From: Pseudoalteromonas sp. GCY
GTDB taxonomy: Bacteria; Pseudomonadota; Gammaproteobacteria; Enterobacterales; Alteromonadaceae
Reading direction: 5' to 3'
NCBI RefSeq assembly: GCF_016695175.1
Contig: NZ_CP068023.1
Location: 1,627,501-1,691,500 of the forward strand
DNA length: 64,000 nucleotides
The notes beneath the pieces were generated by a model. It made no database searches and had not been told where the DNA came from. It was given only the letters and a program-made list of their open reading frames with translations. Made by a program: the position numbers and the translations under genes. How positions within the stretch are numbered: position 1 is the first letter of the stretch; every line of letters starts with the position of its first letter. Of this stretch, positions 10,601 through 18,132 are shown one piece after another.

Positions 10601-11426
10601 ACCCAAAGTAGGCAGCAGCAACCGCCGCGATTTGGCTTGCGACGTTACCCAGGCTTTCTGCATGTGCTTGTTGGGCAGCACTGCCTTGTTTTAGGTCTTG
10701 TGTAAACCCATCAACGGACTTACCAGCTTTAGCAAAGCCTGCGGCTAAATTACGCTTTGCAACGGTAAGGTCTTTAGTATCAATGCCTGAGCGTTTTAGC
10801 TCAGCTTGCAGAGAGTTGTGTTTGGTAATTTGCTGTGTCAGCTCAGCCCGCATTTGCTGCAAGTCTCGCTCTGCAAGGTCAATGCCTCGCGCAAGCTCTA
10901 CAAATGGCGCAGTGGTATCTTGTGCTTGTTTTTGTAATAGGTCGAGTGCATGCGCGGCGGCAGCCGTGGCAATCTCTTGCTCTTCGAGTTCACGCTTCGA
11001 ACGCTCAAAGGCACGGATAAGTTCTTGTTGATTGCCTAGCTCATCTATGACATCCGCAAGGACGCCTGCTTTTTGGCTCGCGTTCGTTGTAGCAGTGCCA
11101 ACCTGATTTAAGTCGCCACTCAGCGCTTGGGTATTACTCGCCGTGGTTTTCGCTTTATCTGAAACGTCTCTGAGCGATTCACCAAGCTTAGCGCTTGCGG
11201 TAGTTGACGACGCTAAGTCATCGGCAAGTTCAGTTGATTGCTTACTCGTTTGCTTTGCAGCTTGGGCCGCCTCATCTAAATTCTGGCCGAGTTGGTCTGT
11301 GGCAGGTGCAGCATCATCTGCGCTTTGCTCAATACGGCGCAGCTCAGCAACTAACTGTTCAAGGTTTTGTTTGCCAGTGGCTTCGGCCACTATTCGGAGT
11401 GCAAGTTCAAGAGTCTTATTAGCCAT
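7686..11426 (-). CDS. Tail tape measure protein
   Basis: 1246 residues and the longest phage gene. The first ~280 residues are heptad-rich coiled coil. Residues ~285-480 match the conserved tape-measure N-terminal domain, with NTPLQMGEVSQAFVKLKAFG and QLVERGIPVWDMLQTVTGK. A hydrophobic central part (~535-620) and a long Gln/Glu/Ala coiled coil to ~1120 follow. It sets tail length; at about 0.15 nm per residue this predicts a tail near 190 nm, indicating siphovirus morphology rather than the contractile tail of Mu. The tail-tube gene ends 64 bases upstream, leaving no room for the usual tail-assembly chaperone. Confidence 0.95.
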   Translation of the reverse strand: MANKTLELALRIVAEATGKQNLEQLVAELRRIEQSADDAAPATDQLGQNLDEAAQAAKQTSKQSTELADDLASSTTASAKLGESLRDVSDKAKTTASNTQALSGDLNQVGTATTNASQKAGVLADVIDELGNQQELIRAFERSKRELEEQEIATAAAAHALDLLQKQAQDTTAPFVELARGIDLAERDLQQMRAELTQQITKHNSLQAELKRSGIDTKDLTVAKRNLAAGFAKAGKSVDGFTQDLKQGSAAQQAHAESLGNVASQIAAVAAAYFGLDQVGQAVRSVFETGDKFEKLQVQMNGLMGSIAQGEKASAWITEFTKNTPLQMGEVSQAFVKLKAFGLDPMDGTLQSITDSALKLGGGFQEVEGISLALGQAWAKQKLQGEEILQLVERGIPVWDMLQTVTGKNVQELQKLSSAGQLGRDVIKQLIDEMGRTSTGSAAAQMALFSGQVSNAKDNLEQFYNLIAKSGAMDWLKGQIGELNKEFAAMAADGRLQEWAQSISDTIVATGTAIKDTITTLYEYREEIGFVAKAWLALKIGSYFSSVVAGAVSATRAFVTYRAAITAATTATNAATVAANRWRNVAGVIARGGVYLALTNEVINLIGEYQNLKVAEAGVAESQRNAELQAAKLKGELELISSTTGILVTSLEEVEAAVAAGTLVMNETTGAYENAARKAEALAEATRIAAEEERKRQELLRLTIPEALRVIETLEQQAQNLNGVRAGVDGFIQSIESARTALAGAGEEYNQQLVLLDSLKTKFTAHSESLERQAYLTNDVSKAYKELGITSADALTQTATKLQGAFELLQQSNEPVAMQQQAFLKWAQAAIEAASATDQTVPASVQAAAAALGLTAELDKLVNAANKLKPATDINSDAVNRFATALDKTKAAMENHKRILDSSTASAEQKRKAQAALNHQTGLVIEQESDLARVRELETKSLQQLSSEQRKLEQELEQVNQQYQVGALSAEDYQHKKDRVSQILSVVNNLLGDFKSAQDAATDATKRGTRATEDATKANERSLKSLREQKEELERVSQSANRAATSMSNYQNRNRPTVEQIVDYQEKYETGRGAAYRFESDEVIAERARREREKMQQQQYAQFERAINASTSTSELSKIYDRIFKQLVYIDGEQKRALRDLIDRQRESLKQVASAKRNPTRSNTITPRENTEYYSPSPVLTRPNNSSPLSDAVNGKLDKLLTLLTGQQSGKRIVLELKLPSGNTAELYTTIRDQLLEELEQLSNAQ

Positions 11427-11490
11427 TACAACCGCTCAGTTTGAAAATGAGTTTAAGGATTTGAAAAAGGGGCCGAAGCCCCAACGGGAG

Positions 11491-12237
11491 CTATGCGTCT
11501 AGTTCGGTATAGGTGAATGGGGTTGCTTTACCAGCTGGCAGCTTGGCAGTACCTGCTAGGCCACCACTCACAAACTCACTGGCTGCGAAATCAATTTCTT
11601 TATCTGGCATCAGTGATACGTCGTATACTTCAAGCTCGATAGCTTTACCGTTGGCAAGGTTGGTTCCCTCACCAAAAATACGTGCTCGAACTTGTGATTC
11701 AATGCCACCTTGGATGGTTTTACCGCTTCGCGCATTGTGTTGATAGCTCACGGTAATGCTGCCACCTGCATCTACTTCGCCACCTTTGACTGAGCGGATC
11801 AAACCCAGTGCATAGTTGATCTCAAAATCAGTTCCCAGTGTGAGTGTGGTAGTTGCCTGCTTAACTGTAAGACCTTCAGCGGCTAGGTTCTTATGGCCAA
11901 GCTCTAGCCAGCCCTGATTGGCGGGCAAGGTTTTTGCTGCATCCGTTACCGTGCCGCTGGCTTCGTTTAGATCAACCACTTTACCCATCAGCGCCATTGC
12001 CAATAACTCAGAGGGTTGGTCGTCAAACTCGCACGACACTTCAGCAGGCTTGGCAATCTTGACGTCATCTAACGCTTGGCCATAAGACTCTTTTTTACGA
12101 GATGCACGAGTCTTGGTCTCAGCTTCTGTTTTGATGCTGAGCTTGGTCATATTGATAGGGCCAAAAATACCGAGGCTTTGGCCTTGTGGGTTTAATCGGT
12201 CAATAAAGAAATTGCCCGCTACTAGTAAGCCACTCAT
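11491..12237 (-). CDS. Major tail tube protein
   Basis: 248 residues, beta-rich and soluble, beginning with MSGLLVAGNFFIDRL. It sits between the gp37-like tail terminator and the tape measure, where the tail tube of Mu-like siphoviruses is encoded. The C-terminal part is consistent with tube-forming proteins. Its start overlaps the end of the gp37-like gene by 4 bases. The role rests on position and composition. Confidence 0.85.
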   Translation of the reverse strand: MSGLLVAGNFFIDRLNPQGQSLGIFGPINMTKLSIKTEAETKTRASRKKESYGQALDDVKIAKPAEVSCEFDDQPSELLAMALMGKVVDLNEASGTVTDAAKTLPANQGWLELGHKNLAAEGLTVKQATTTLTLGTDFEINYALGLIRSVKGGEVDAGGSITVSYQHNARSGKTIQGGIESQVRARIFGEGTNLANGKAIELEVYDVSLMPDKEIDFAASEFVSGGLAGTAKLPAGKATPFTYTELDA

Positions 12238-12653
12238 GTAAGTGCTCCTTTAAACTTCATTTGACAGGTAACGGCCAGCGGGTAAAACGCATGGCCACTG
12301 GTGTATCTTGGTTTGATTGGGGTGTTAACGCGCTGCCAAGGGCCAGCATCGCCAGTCATCTTTCCGGCAATGGCACGGATAGTGGCGGCAATGTTTTTGC
12401 CTGCGGTTTTGCTGCCTTTTCGCTCAGCTAAGATGACAAGCCAAGTTTGCGTTAACAGGGTATTAGCTCCAGCGTAAGCGCTCTCCTTTAATTGCTCGCC
12501 GTAGTAGAGATAAAACAAGCTCGGGGTATGATTGGTTTTGTCTATCTCGGCTAAGTCATCGAGTGCCTTAACGTGGCGTATGCCAGGCACTGCACTTAGG
12601 GCAGTTTCTAACAGTTGGCCCGCTGCTAAAAAGTCATCTTTAATTTCAAACAT
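12234..12653 (-). CDS. Mu gp37-like tail terminator
   Basis: 139 residues resembling the Mu gp37 / DUF1834 family, whose members act at the head-proximal end of the tail. It directly follows the gp36-like gene with one shared base, as in Mu. The conserved feature is a central beta-hairpin region (TWLVILAERKGSK) typical of tail terminators. There are no unusual features. Confidence 0.82.
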   Translation of the reverse strand: MFEIKDDFLAAGQLLETALSAVPGIRHVKALDDLAEIDKTNHTPSLFYLYYGEQLKESAYAGANTLLTQTWLVILAERKGSKTAGKNIAATIRAIAGKMTGDAGPWQRVNTPIKPRYTSGHAFYPLAVTCQMKFKGALT

Positions 12654-13081
12654 CAGATGAATCCCTTGGCTTTGTTGCGAGCAAATACGCTGCCTGCTGA
12701 TTCCATCACGGCGGTGTCGTTAGTCTCCGCTTTATCACCTTGACTATCGATACCCAGCGACACTGTGCCTGCATTCACCGCTTTTAAAAACTTCACTGCA
12801 TCCATGTAGCGTTGGTGAATATGCTCCGGCGCGTTATCGCCGCTTAAAAAGTAGCGGGCAATATCACAACAAATGCGCACTAATGCCGTGGGTACAATGT
12901 TAAGTGGCAGCATGTAACGGCCAGATAAGTAGGCGTTAATCTCAGCTGTGGCATCTTCAAGGGCTTGCGTGAGCACAGCCATATCCACTTCACCTGGTGT
13001 GCTGTGCTCACGCTCAGTAAGCAGCACCAAGTCTTGGTGGTTAAAGCGGTTTTGCATGTCTTCAGCGGCAGCGTAAGTCAT
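12653..13081 (-). CDS. Mu gp36-like head-tail connector (DUF1320)
   Basis: 142 residues. The sequence has the DUF1320 hallmarks: an N-terminal Y..ediq.rF motif (MTYAAAEDMQNRF), DATAEINAYLSGRYMLPL in the middle, and a CCDIARYFL helix. These proteins are gp6/HK97-like adaptors that extend the portal toward the tail. It sits between gp35-like and gp37-like genes, the standard Mu order. Confidence 0.92.
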   Translation of the reverse strand: MTYAAAEDMQNRFNHQDLVLLTEREHSTPGEVDMAVLTQALEDATAEINAYLSGRYMLPLNIVPTALVRICCDIARYFLSGDNAPEHIHQRYMDAVKFLKAVNAGTVSLGIDSQGDKAETNDTAVMESAGSVFARNKAKGFI

Positions 13082-13084
13082 GGC

Positions 13085-13606
13085 TTATTGCTCCACGTTC
13101 TTTAGGGCAGATTGATAAACCTGCCATGCAGCATCACGCTGAGCAGCGCTTGGCTTTAGTTCACCAGTGACTGTCTCACCATTTTCATCATCACTGATTG
13201 AAATGGTTAGCTGCTCGACCGACGGCTTTTTAGTGAACTGCTCAATGGCCATTACACCAATGAATGGGTGCAGCTCAGGGTCAACACCTGCAAGGTCAAT
13301 TTCAACGCCCTCTACACTGGTACAAATACTTCCTGGCTCCATGTTTGGTGTCGTTGTTGTATCTTCACTCGCTTGAGCAATGCGCGACACCGCAAGGCGT
13401 GGATCTTTTTCCAAATTTTCCAGTTGTTCAATAGAGATTTTTTCTGCGGGGATGTTGTTTTCACCACTTTGCAAAGTGATCCTCGCTCGCCTATAGCCCG
13501 TGGGTTGTGAGTTATGGATCTTGATAAAAGCCAAACCAATGGCGCTAGCAATCTGAGTCTTTTCCATTTCATAGGTTCTCTCTGGAAGCTCTGGTGTGTA
13601 ACTCAC
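13085..13606 (-). CDS. FluMu HI1506 / Mu gp35-like protein
   Basis: 173 residues with the HI1506-type N-terminal domain: YRRARITLQSGENNI, then a Q-L-x-x-L-x-x-DPRL-V motif at about 60-75. The function in the family is not established. Members always sit between the major head protein and the gp36 connector in Mu-like phages, suggesting a head decoration or completion role. An acidic C-terminal extension follows the domain. Confidence 0.85.
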   Translation of the reverse strand: MSYTPELPERTYEMEKTQIASAIGLAFIKIHNSQPTGYRRARITLQSGENNIPAEKISIEQLENLEKDPRLAVSRIAQASEDTTTTPNMEPGSICTSVEGVEIDLAGVDPELHPFIGVMAIEQFTKKPSVEQLTISISDDENGETVTGELKPSAAQRDAAWQVYQSALKNVEQ

Positions 13607-13630
13607 CAGAGCAATTAACTTACGGGTGAA

Positions 13631-14545
13631 TTAGGCGTCTAAGTAGTCCGCTACGCAGAGCTTCAAGCGGCCTTTGAGTTCATTAGATGTGTTGTTTTCG
13701 ATTTCACGCTCAAGCAGTTTGGTTGCGACATCTTCAAGCTCTGGTGGCACAACCAATTTAGTCGGGCGAATACCAAGCTTGCGGCCACCGTCAGCTTTAA
13801 AAGTACGCATCTTTTTAATTGCGTCCCACAGGTTGTCGGCATTCAGGGCGCGTTTGTTCGCAAAGGCTAATTGCCAGAAGCTGAAGCCTGCGGCATCACG
13901 ACAATCTACGCCGTAACGGAATAGCTTTTTGGTGAACACGGCTTCGTCATCGACTTTGGTCATACTGACAAAAACGGGCTTCTTCCGTTCTTGGAATATG
14001 ATTGGCTTAATGACTTTCGAGCCATCAATCACATACCAAATTGGCCCTGTATAAGTGCCATCTTCAGCCATGTTAGCAACGCTTTCAACTGCGCCAGTAC
14101 CGTCTGCTTTTTCGTAAACAGGGTGGTCAGTATCAAAATAATTTTGGCCGTCATAGCAAAGCGTGGTAAAGCCCGCTCTAAGCAGCGGCCAGCACACTTC
14201 ATCCGGGTGAATGCCCGCTGAGCGTCCCATTTCTTGCATAAGTGGCGCATATACGCCTAGCTCATCATCTTCAATGTCGTTGCGGTCAACACTGACTGTG
14301 CCTTCAAAATCTTCATTCACAATCGTGTAGCCGTGGGCTTTCATGGATTCAAGCTGACGCTCTCCAACCCACTTTTTAAGTGCAGGGAACTTACCGAGCC
14401 AACCATATGTATTTGACTTAGTGTTGGAGCTGATCACCGTTGCTATTTCGGTATATTGCGGCTGTGCTTCACCAAGGCCATCTTGGAAGTTCTTTTTAAA
14501 GCCCGTTTGTAGGCTGGTTAATAATGCAGGAGTAATAATCGCCAT
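13631..14545 (-). CDS. Major capsid protein, Mu gpT family
   Basis: 304 residues, full length for Mu-like gpT. Typical features are MAIITPALLTSLQTGFKKNF at the N-terminus, the WLGKFPALKKWVGER segment, and an FNCQHxx-type YFDTDHPVY motif near the middle. It assembles the icosahedral shell. It overlaps the upstream protease/scaffold gene by one base, so synthesis is coupled. It is the product most easily tested by virion mass spectrometry. Confidence 0.96.
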   Translation of the reverse strand: MAIITPALLTSLQTGFKKNFQDGLGEAQPQYTEIATVISSNTKSNTYGWLGKFPALKKWVGERQLESMKAHGYTIVNEDFEGTVSVDRNDIEDDELGVYAPLMQEMGRSAGIHPDEVCWPLLRAGFTTLCYDGQNYFDTDHPVYEKADGTGAVESVANMAEDGTYTGPIWYVIDGSKVIKPIIFQERKKPVFVSMTKVDDEAVFTKKLFRYGVDCRDAAGFSFWQLAFANKRALNADNLWDAIKKMRTFKADGGRKLGIRPTKLVVPPELEDVATKLLEREIENNTSNELKGRLKLCVADYLDA

Positions 14546-15720
14546 TACTGGTCTTCCTCTTTCAGTGCTGCGTAATCTTTGTGGCTAATACCCAGTTGGT
14601 CAGCCGCGTATTTATCCTCGGCAGACAAAGCGGCAACGCCTGTTTTGTCCTGCGATGGTGTTGGGGTTGGTTTGGACTGCTGAGCGTTTAGCGCTGCAAT
14701 AGGTTGTCGGCTATCTAACACCGCATTGAGGGCGGCAAGTCCGCTTTGCTCACCAAGTTGTTTGAGGTAATCAATCTCGGCGGCAATCACGCGGCCCTCA
14801 GCTTTGGCTTTATCAATAGCGGTCTCAATAGTCACCCCTTGGTGCTGGCTATTGAGTGCGGCCAGTTCGCCACGTAGTGCGTTGTGTACATCAACTGGCA
14901 CAAACTTGGTTAAGTCCACTTTAGTATTCGACGTGGCTTGTTGAATTTGTGTGTTCAAGGCAGCAATTTGCTTGTCTTTACCTTCTGCGCCGTCGGCCTT
15001 GCTTTTCAGCTCGGTAATGGCCGCTTTGCCTTTTTCGATATGCTCGCTGGTAACATCACCGTCTACGGTAATGCCAAGCGCAGCGAGGAGTTGCTGGGCT
15101 TCGTTCATCTTGGGTGCTCCTGAGGAGTATTGCAGGTTTAACACTGCTACCTCTTCCATGCCCAGTACTGCGGGGTCATTGGTTAAGGCAACGTGAAGTA
15201 ATTTGAATGGGCGACCTGTAGACTTGTCGTAAGCAAACACGGGGCTAACGTAGCGGTACTCTTTATTGCGCAGCGCACTCAGTGCCGCCGTAGTCCACTT
15301 TACGTTCTTGGCATACACGCCTTCGCCTGGCACATATTCCAAACTGTCAGATGCAAACCAACCAGCCGCTGGTGCAGGTTGGCCGTTCTGTGCTTTAAAT
15401 AGGGTTTGGTGGTCGTAATCAAAGAGGTAATCGTTAGCACGGCTAAGGGCAGCGGTTTTAAGATTATTAAACGCCGTTTCATCCATTAGCCATTTGTTGC
15501 CAGGTACTTCAAATGGTCTACCGTCATGGCCAGAGAATGCCCCATCAGGCATAAGCAGCACACGAGGGCTAATACCACTTTCTTCAGGTTCGCTTGCCAA
15601 GCTACATACCGCAAGGCCAAAGTGCTGCGCTTGTGTATTACACACAGCAACAGAAGTCACCTCCATGTGTGATTGCTTGTGCTGGCAGTTTATGGTTTGT
15701 TGCGTTGAGGTATTTTGCAT
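14545..15720 (-). CDS. Head protease and scaffold, Mu gpI family
   Basis: 391 residues. The N-terminal ~215 residues are the Mu gpI-type prohead protease (RVLLMPDGAFSGHDGRP, DYLFDYDHQT, KNKEYRYVSPVF-type strand, then HVALTNDPAVLGM). The C-terminal ~170 residues are coiled and Ala/Gln-rich, the scaffold part (Mu gpZ equivalent, often also made from an internal start). The annotated start is the first ATG; ATG at residue 19 (15666) is an alternative. It is the first gene behind the putative promoter at 15773-15798, matching PI of Mu. Confidence 0.93.
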   Translation of the reverse strand: MQNTSTQQTINCQHKQSHMEVTSVAVCNTQAQHFGLAVCSLASEPEESGISPRVLLMPDGAFSGHDGRPFEVPGNKWLMDETAFNNLKTAALSRANDYLFDYDHQTLFKAQNGQPAPAAGWFASDSLEYVPGEGVYAKNVKWTTAALSALRNKEYRYVSPVFAYDKSTGRPFKLLHVALTNDPAVLGMEEVAVLNLQYSSGAPKMNEAQQLLAALGITVDGDVTSEHIEKGKAAITELKSKADGAEGKDKQIAALNTQIQQATSNTKVDLTKFVPVDVHNALRGELAALNSQHQGVTIETAIDKAKAEGRVIAAEIDYLKQLGEQSGLAALNAVLDSRQPIAALNAQQSKPTPTPSQDKTGVAALSAEDKYAADQLGISHKDYAALKEEDQ

Positions 15721-15772
15721 GTTCTGGCACTAAAACGTTTGTCTTGGTGCCAGTATGTGGAATTGGGTTGGA

Positions 15773-15798
15773 AGTGTATTTTAAACTGGATTAAAAAA
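15773..15798 (-). promoter_or_regulatory. Putative late promoter upstream of gpI (26-bp repeat, copy A)
   Basis: A 26-bp sequence identical to 25702-25727, with core TTTTAAACTGGATTAAAAAA on the + strand. Read leftward it contains TTTAAAAT, a plausible -10. It lies 53 bases before the gpI start; the other copy lies 49 bases before the lysozyme start. In Mu the late promoters PI and Plys sit at exactly these two places and need an activator of the Mor/C family. A Mor homologue is present at 36149. Confidence 0.72.
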
Positions 15799-15854
15799 CT
15801 TATTGAGTAGAGTTCTTCTATCAGCCTTAAGGCTTGGTTTCGTATACCTCAACT

Positions 15855-16958
15855 TTAAATCATGTCCAAAATTGAAGTACAATCACCCAGCAGTTCAATT
15901 GAGTTTGATCTTGAACTCATTCCGAACTCTGATAAGAAGGCATTTGCAAAAATATCTTTTGGGCCATCTCCTGCAGTATTTAAGATTCGATTTATACTGC
16001 TAGTGAATAAATCTGCGATTTGCATGAAATGCAGATCCTTTGAGTCTACAGAGCGAAACTCATCTAGATATAGGTCATCATTGTATTTGGTTGCTGAATG
16101 TATGCGCAGTTTTTCCTTTAAATCGGCGAGCATTAATTTATCAGGTCCCTCACTTGCCATGTCTTTGTCGAAAGAAAGAGATCTAGGTAATGGTGCTCTG
16201 CCTGTTGAGTTTTCATGTTCAACTCCAAGGCATAATAAATTAAAGAAAAGTTGATTTAAGGCTTGGTCGACATTCTTTATACCTTTCCTTTCAACATGAA
16301 GCGCCTTAAAACTGAAAGTCGAAGAGTGTTCTTTGAGTAGACTAAGAAACTCAAGGTGGAGCTGAAGATTATTTTTATCAATGCGCTTGAAGTGAAATTC
16401 GCTAGTTAAGTTTTTCTCATTTCTAAACTTTGCAATTGCATCTATTAATTTTCTTGTTCCTATTCCATTTAGTATCCATAGGCTACCAACGATGAGATAG
16501 GTATCTGTTTTGCCACTTTCGTCAGCAAAAACACTGTATGACTTAGATGGTTTATCACGGACTATTACATCAGATCTTTTGTCTTCTTCTAACTTTCCTC
16601 GCCGCTTTCTAACTTCTTCAGAAGCCAGAAATAAATTGTGGTCATTTTGGATATGAGCCCGACTTCTTGCAATACTTGGTAATCTCGTGGCTTGCTTATA
16701 ATTATTCAGATCAATATAAGAGCCTCCAACCAAGTCACTCTCAAATGCCTTCCAGTATTCAACTTGTAAGGTAACATCAGAGTTTCTTGTCTCAGGTTTA
16801 TGGTTCAGCAGCCAGGCAACTCTTTGTTCTAAAGTATTTAAATTACAATTTGATAAATCATTGAGTAGCTGCTGGCGTTTTTTCTCGAGTTTCTCAAGTT
16901 TCTTTGCAGCTTTTTCTTCTTCAGTAAGTGAGCTACTTTGATTATTCTTGATATCCAT
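15855..16958 (-). CDS. DUF3800 protein, prophage cargo
   Basis: 367 residues. From about residue 141 the sequence fits DUF3800: FADESG at 144-149, an FHFKRID segment near 202-208, and DSKDLHFMQIADLF near 310-323. These acidic positions are the putative RNase H-like active site of the family. The N-terminal ~135 residues are an unfamiliar extension starting with a Lys/Glu coiled coil. DUF3800 proteins are frequent in mobile elements and defence islands, and their substrate is not settled. The gene interrupts the normal gpG-gpI order, is AT-rich, and has a good AAGGAT ribosome site. It is preceded by an 85-residue partner. A defence function is inference. Confidence 0.85.
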   Translation of the reverse strand: MDIKNNQSSSLTEEEKAAKKLEKLEKKRQQLLNDLSNCNLNTLEQRVAWLLNHKPETRNSDVTLQVEYWKAFESDLVGGSYIDLNNYKQATRLPSIARSRAHIQNDHNLFLASEEVRKRRGKLEEDKRSDVIVRDKPSKSYSVFADESGKTDTYLIVGSLWILNGIGTRKLIDAIAKFRNEKNLTSEFHFKRIDKNNLQLHLEFLSLLKEHSSTFSFKALHVERKGIKNVDQALNQLFFNLLCLGVEHENSTGRAPLPRSLSFDKDMASEGPDKLMLADLKEKLRIHSATKYNDDLYLDEFRSVDSKDLHFMQIADLFTSSINRILNTAGDGPKDIFANAFLSEFGMSSRSNSIELLGDCTSILDMI

Positions 16959-17134
16959 TACTATCCTTAATAGCTTAATCTAACACTATAAAAGTTATAT
17001 TGACCAAGTTAGATAAGCATTACATGATTAGAAATTTTGCTATGGTAGTTCCATTAAAAAGCATCAAACTGGGGGCTTTGTTCGATGCTAAAGAGGCTAA
17101 AAGTCGTTTTAATAGCTCATCAAAACTAAAACGG

Positions 17135-17392
17135 TTAACTAACTTCGACCGCGAAGAAGTTTTTACCTACTTCATTGTTATACGAGATGGACCAAGCCTC
17201 ACTCTTTACATGCTTTTCAACTTCTTCCATTACTTTTTTAGCAACACCGTAAGGTACGTGCTTTTCAAACGTAATATTTCCCGAGAAAAAACCTTCTTTA
17301 GTTAAGCTCTTCTCTATAATCTCAATTGTTTCATTTAGCTCTTTTTCAATAAGCTCATCGTATTGACTTAAAAAACTTTGTTTATCTAGCAT
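17135..17392 (-). CDS. Small acidic partner of the DUF3800 gene
   Basis: 85 residues, not recognised. It is highly charged (Glu/Lys), with helix-forming N-terminal half (SQYDELIEKELNETIEIIEK) and a short beta-like C-terminus. It has an AAAGGAA ribosome site before ATG at 17392 and a good promoter at 17431-17459. It is 176 bases upstream of the DUF3800 gene on the same strand, so the two probably share a transcript. A role as antitoxin, regulator or adaptor is possible but unsupported. A frame on the opposite strand (17000-17305) was judged spurious. Confidence 0.7.
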   Translation of the reverse strand: MLDKQSFLSQYDELIEKELNETIEIIEKSLTKEGFFSGNITFEKHVPYGVAKKVMEEVEKHVKSEAWSISYNNEVGKNFFAVEVS

Positions 17393-17430
17393 TATTTTAA
17401 TTCCTTTAGGCTCAACTGTATTGAGAATTT

Positions 17431-17478
17431 AATTTAGCAGTAATATTCCATCAAGCCAACTTAGAAACGTTTCGAAAC
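17431..17478 (-). promoter_or_regulatory. Cargo-module promoter with palindromic operator
   Basis: Reading leftward, TTGGCT (17459-17454), a 17-base spacer and TAAATT (17436-17431) make a credible sigma-70 promoter 39 bases upstream of the 85-residue gene. Overlapping palindromes GAAACGTTTC and GTTTCGAAAC (17464-17478) lie just upstream of the -35. This gives the cargo its own promoter, independent of the phage late promoters. Confidence 0.6.
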
Positions 17479-17533
17479 GCCCTTAACAGCCATATTACAC
17501 TACGCAACACCCAACGCTAGCACTTGAACATGT

Positions 17534-17567
17534 AAAAACGCCTCAGAGGGCTTCTGAGGCGTTTTTT
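17534..17567. terminator. Bidirectional terminator after gpG
   Basis: A 14-base-pair hairpin (arms around ACGCCTCAGA and TCTGAGGCGT) has T runs on both strands. It overlaps the gpG stop codon. It would end the leftward transcript that starts before the lysozyme gene and insulate the DUF3800 cargo. It implies that gpI and downstream genes need the second late promoter. Confidence 0.88.
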
Positions 17568-18024
17568 AGTTTTCGGTAAAATAGTGACTCAACACGGCTA
17601 GAATATCGGATTCCTCATCGGGGCTTACTCCCAGATATTGCCGCTGGTCTATCGCGGCAGGCCCTGGTGCCATTTCTGGCAAGCCGCCAAAGTTATGAAT
17701 AGCAGCGTAAGGTTTGTTACTACTAATCTGCGCCCAGAACGCGCCGCTATCTGCGGTAATGCTTGATGCTAAGCCGCCAGCACTTACCTGTAGCATTTGC
17801 CCGCCAACACGTTTGGGGTTTTGTTTTAGGTAGTTTTCACTAAGCGCTGGCCATGCGATGCCTGTTACAGGGCTGCGCTCTTCTGCAAATGCATCTTCCG
17901 TTGCGCCTTCCATGATGGCGGCTATCTCATTCATTGGGTCGCTCAGGTCGTTAAAGCGCTGTGCTATTTGTTCAAGCACCTTAGTTGCATCACCGCTTGT
18001 GAGAATTTCAATTCTAGTGGTCAT
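17566..18024 (-). CDS. Virion morphogenesis protein, Mu gpG family
   Basis: 152 residues matching the phage virion morphogenesis family (Mu gpG, tail completion). Features are GIAWPALSENYLKQNPKR, a GGLASSITADSG segment and a YAAIHNFGG motif typical of the family's C-terminal half. It usually follows gpF directly; here 99 bases containing a tRNA-like sequence separate them. Its stop codon lies within the terminator hairpin. Confidence 0.92.
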   Translation of the reverse strand: MTTRIEILTSGDATKVLEQIAQRFNDLSDPMNEIAAIMEGATEDAFAEERSPVTGIAWPALSENYLKQNPKRVGGQMLQVSAGGLASSITADSGAFWAQISSNKPYAAIHNFGGLPEMAPGPAAIDQRQYLGVSPDEESDILAVLSHYFTEN

Positions 18025-18060
18025 ATTGTAATCACCGAGTCGTTGGGTAATAATTGTTTG

Positions 18061-18132
18061 TGGCGGTGGTGTACCCCGATAGGTAAGGGGCTGTCTGACA
18101 GTGATGTGAGTTCGATTCTCACCCTACCGCCA
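18061..18132 (+). ncRNA. tRNA-like cloverleaf with minimal anticodon arm
   Basis: On the + strand the sequence folds into four helices: closing stem TGGCGGT/ACCGCCA; a D-like arm CCCC-GATAGGTAA-GGGG with GG in the loop; a short CTGT-CTG-ACAG hairpin where an anticodon arm should be; and a perfect T-arm GTGAG-TTCGATT-CTCAC. The junction has only 15 bases for the anticodon arm plus variable region instead of about 22, so no normal anticodon exists. The 3' side has extra bases before the closing stem, so it is not a standard acceptor. It lies between gpF and gpG, antisense to late transcription, and overlaps the gpF stop codon. It may be a degenerate captured tRNA or a functional tRNA mimic. Confidence 0.6.

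Noticed and set aside
9094..11502. Multiple plus-strand frames rich in Ser, Ala and Cys across the tape measure
   Set aside because: They are reverse-strand shadows of a strongly biased helical gene.
17000..17305. 101-residue plus-strand frame
   Set aside because: It overlaps the better supported 85-residue minus-strand gene with promoter and ribosome site; its second half is antisense to coding DNA.
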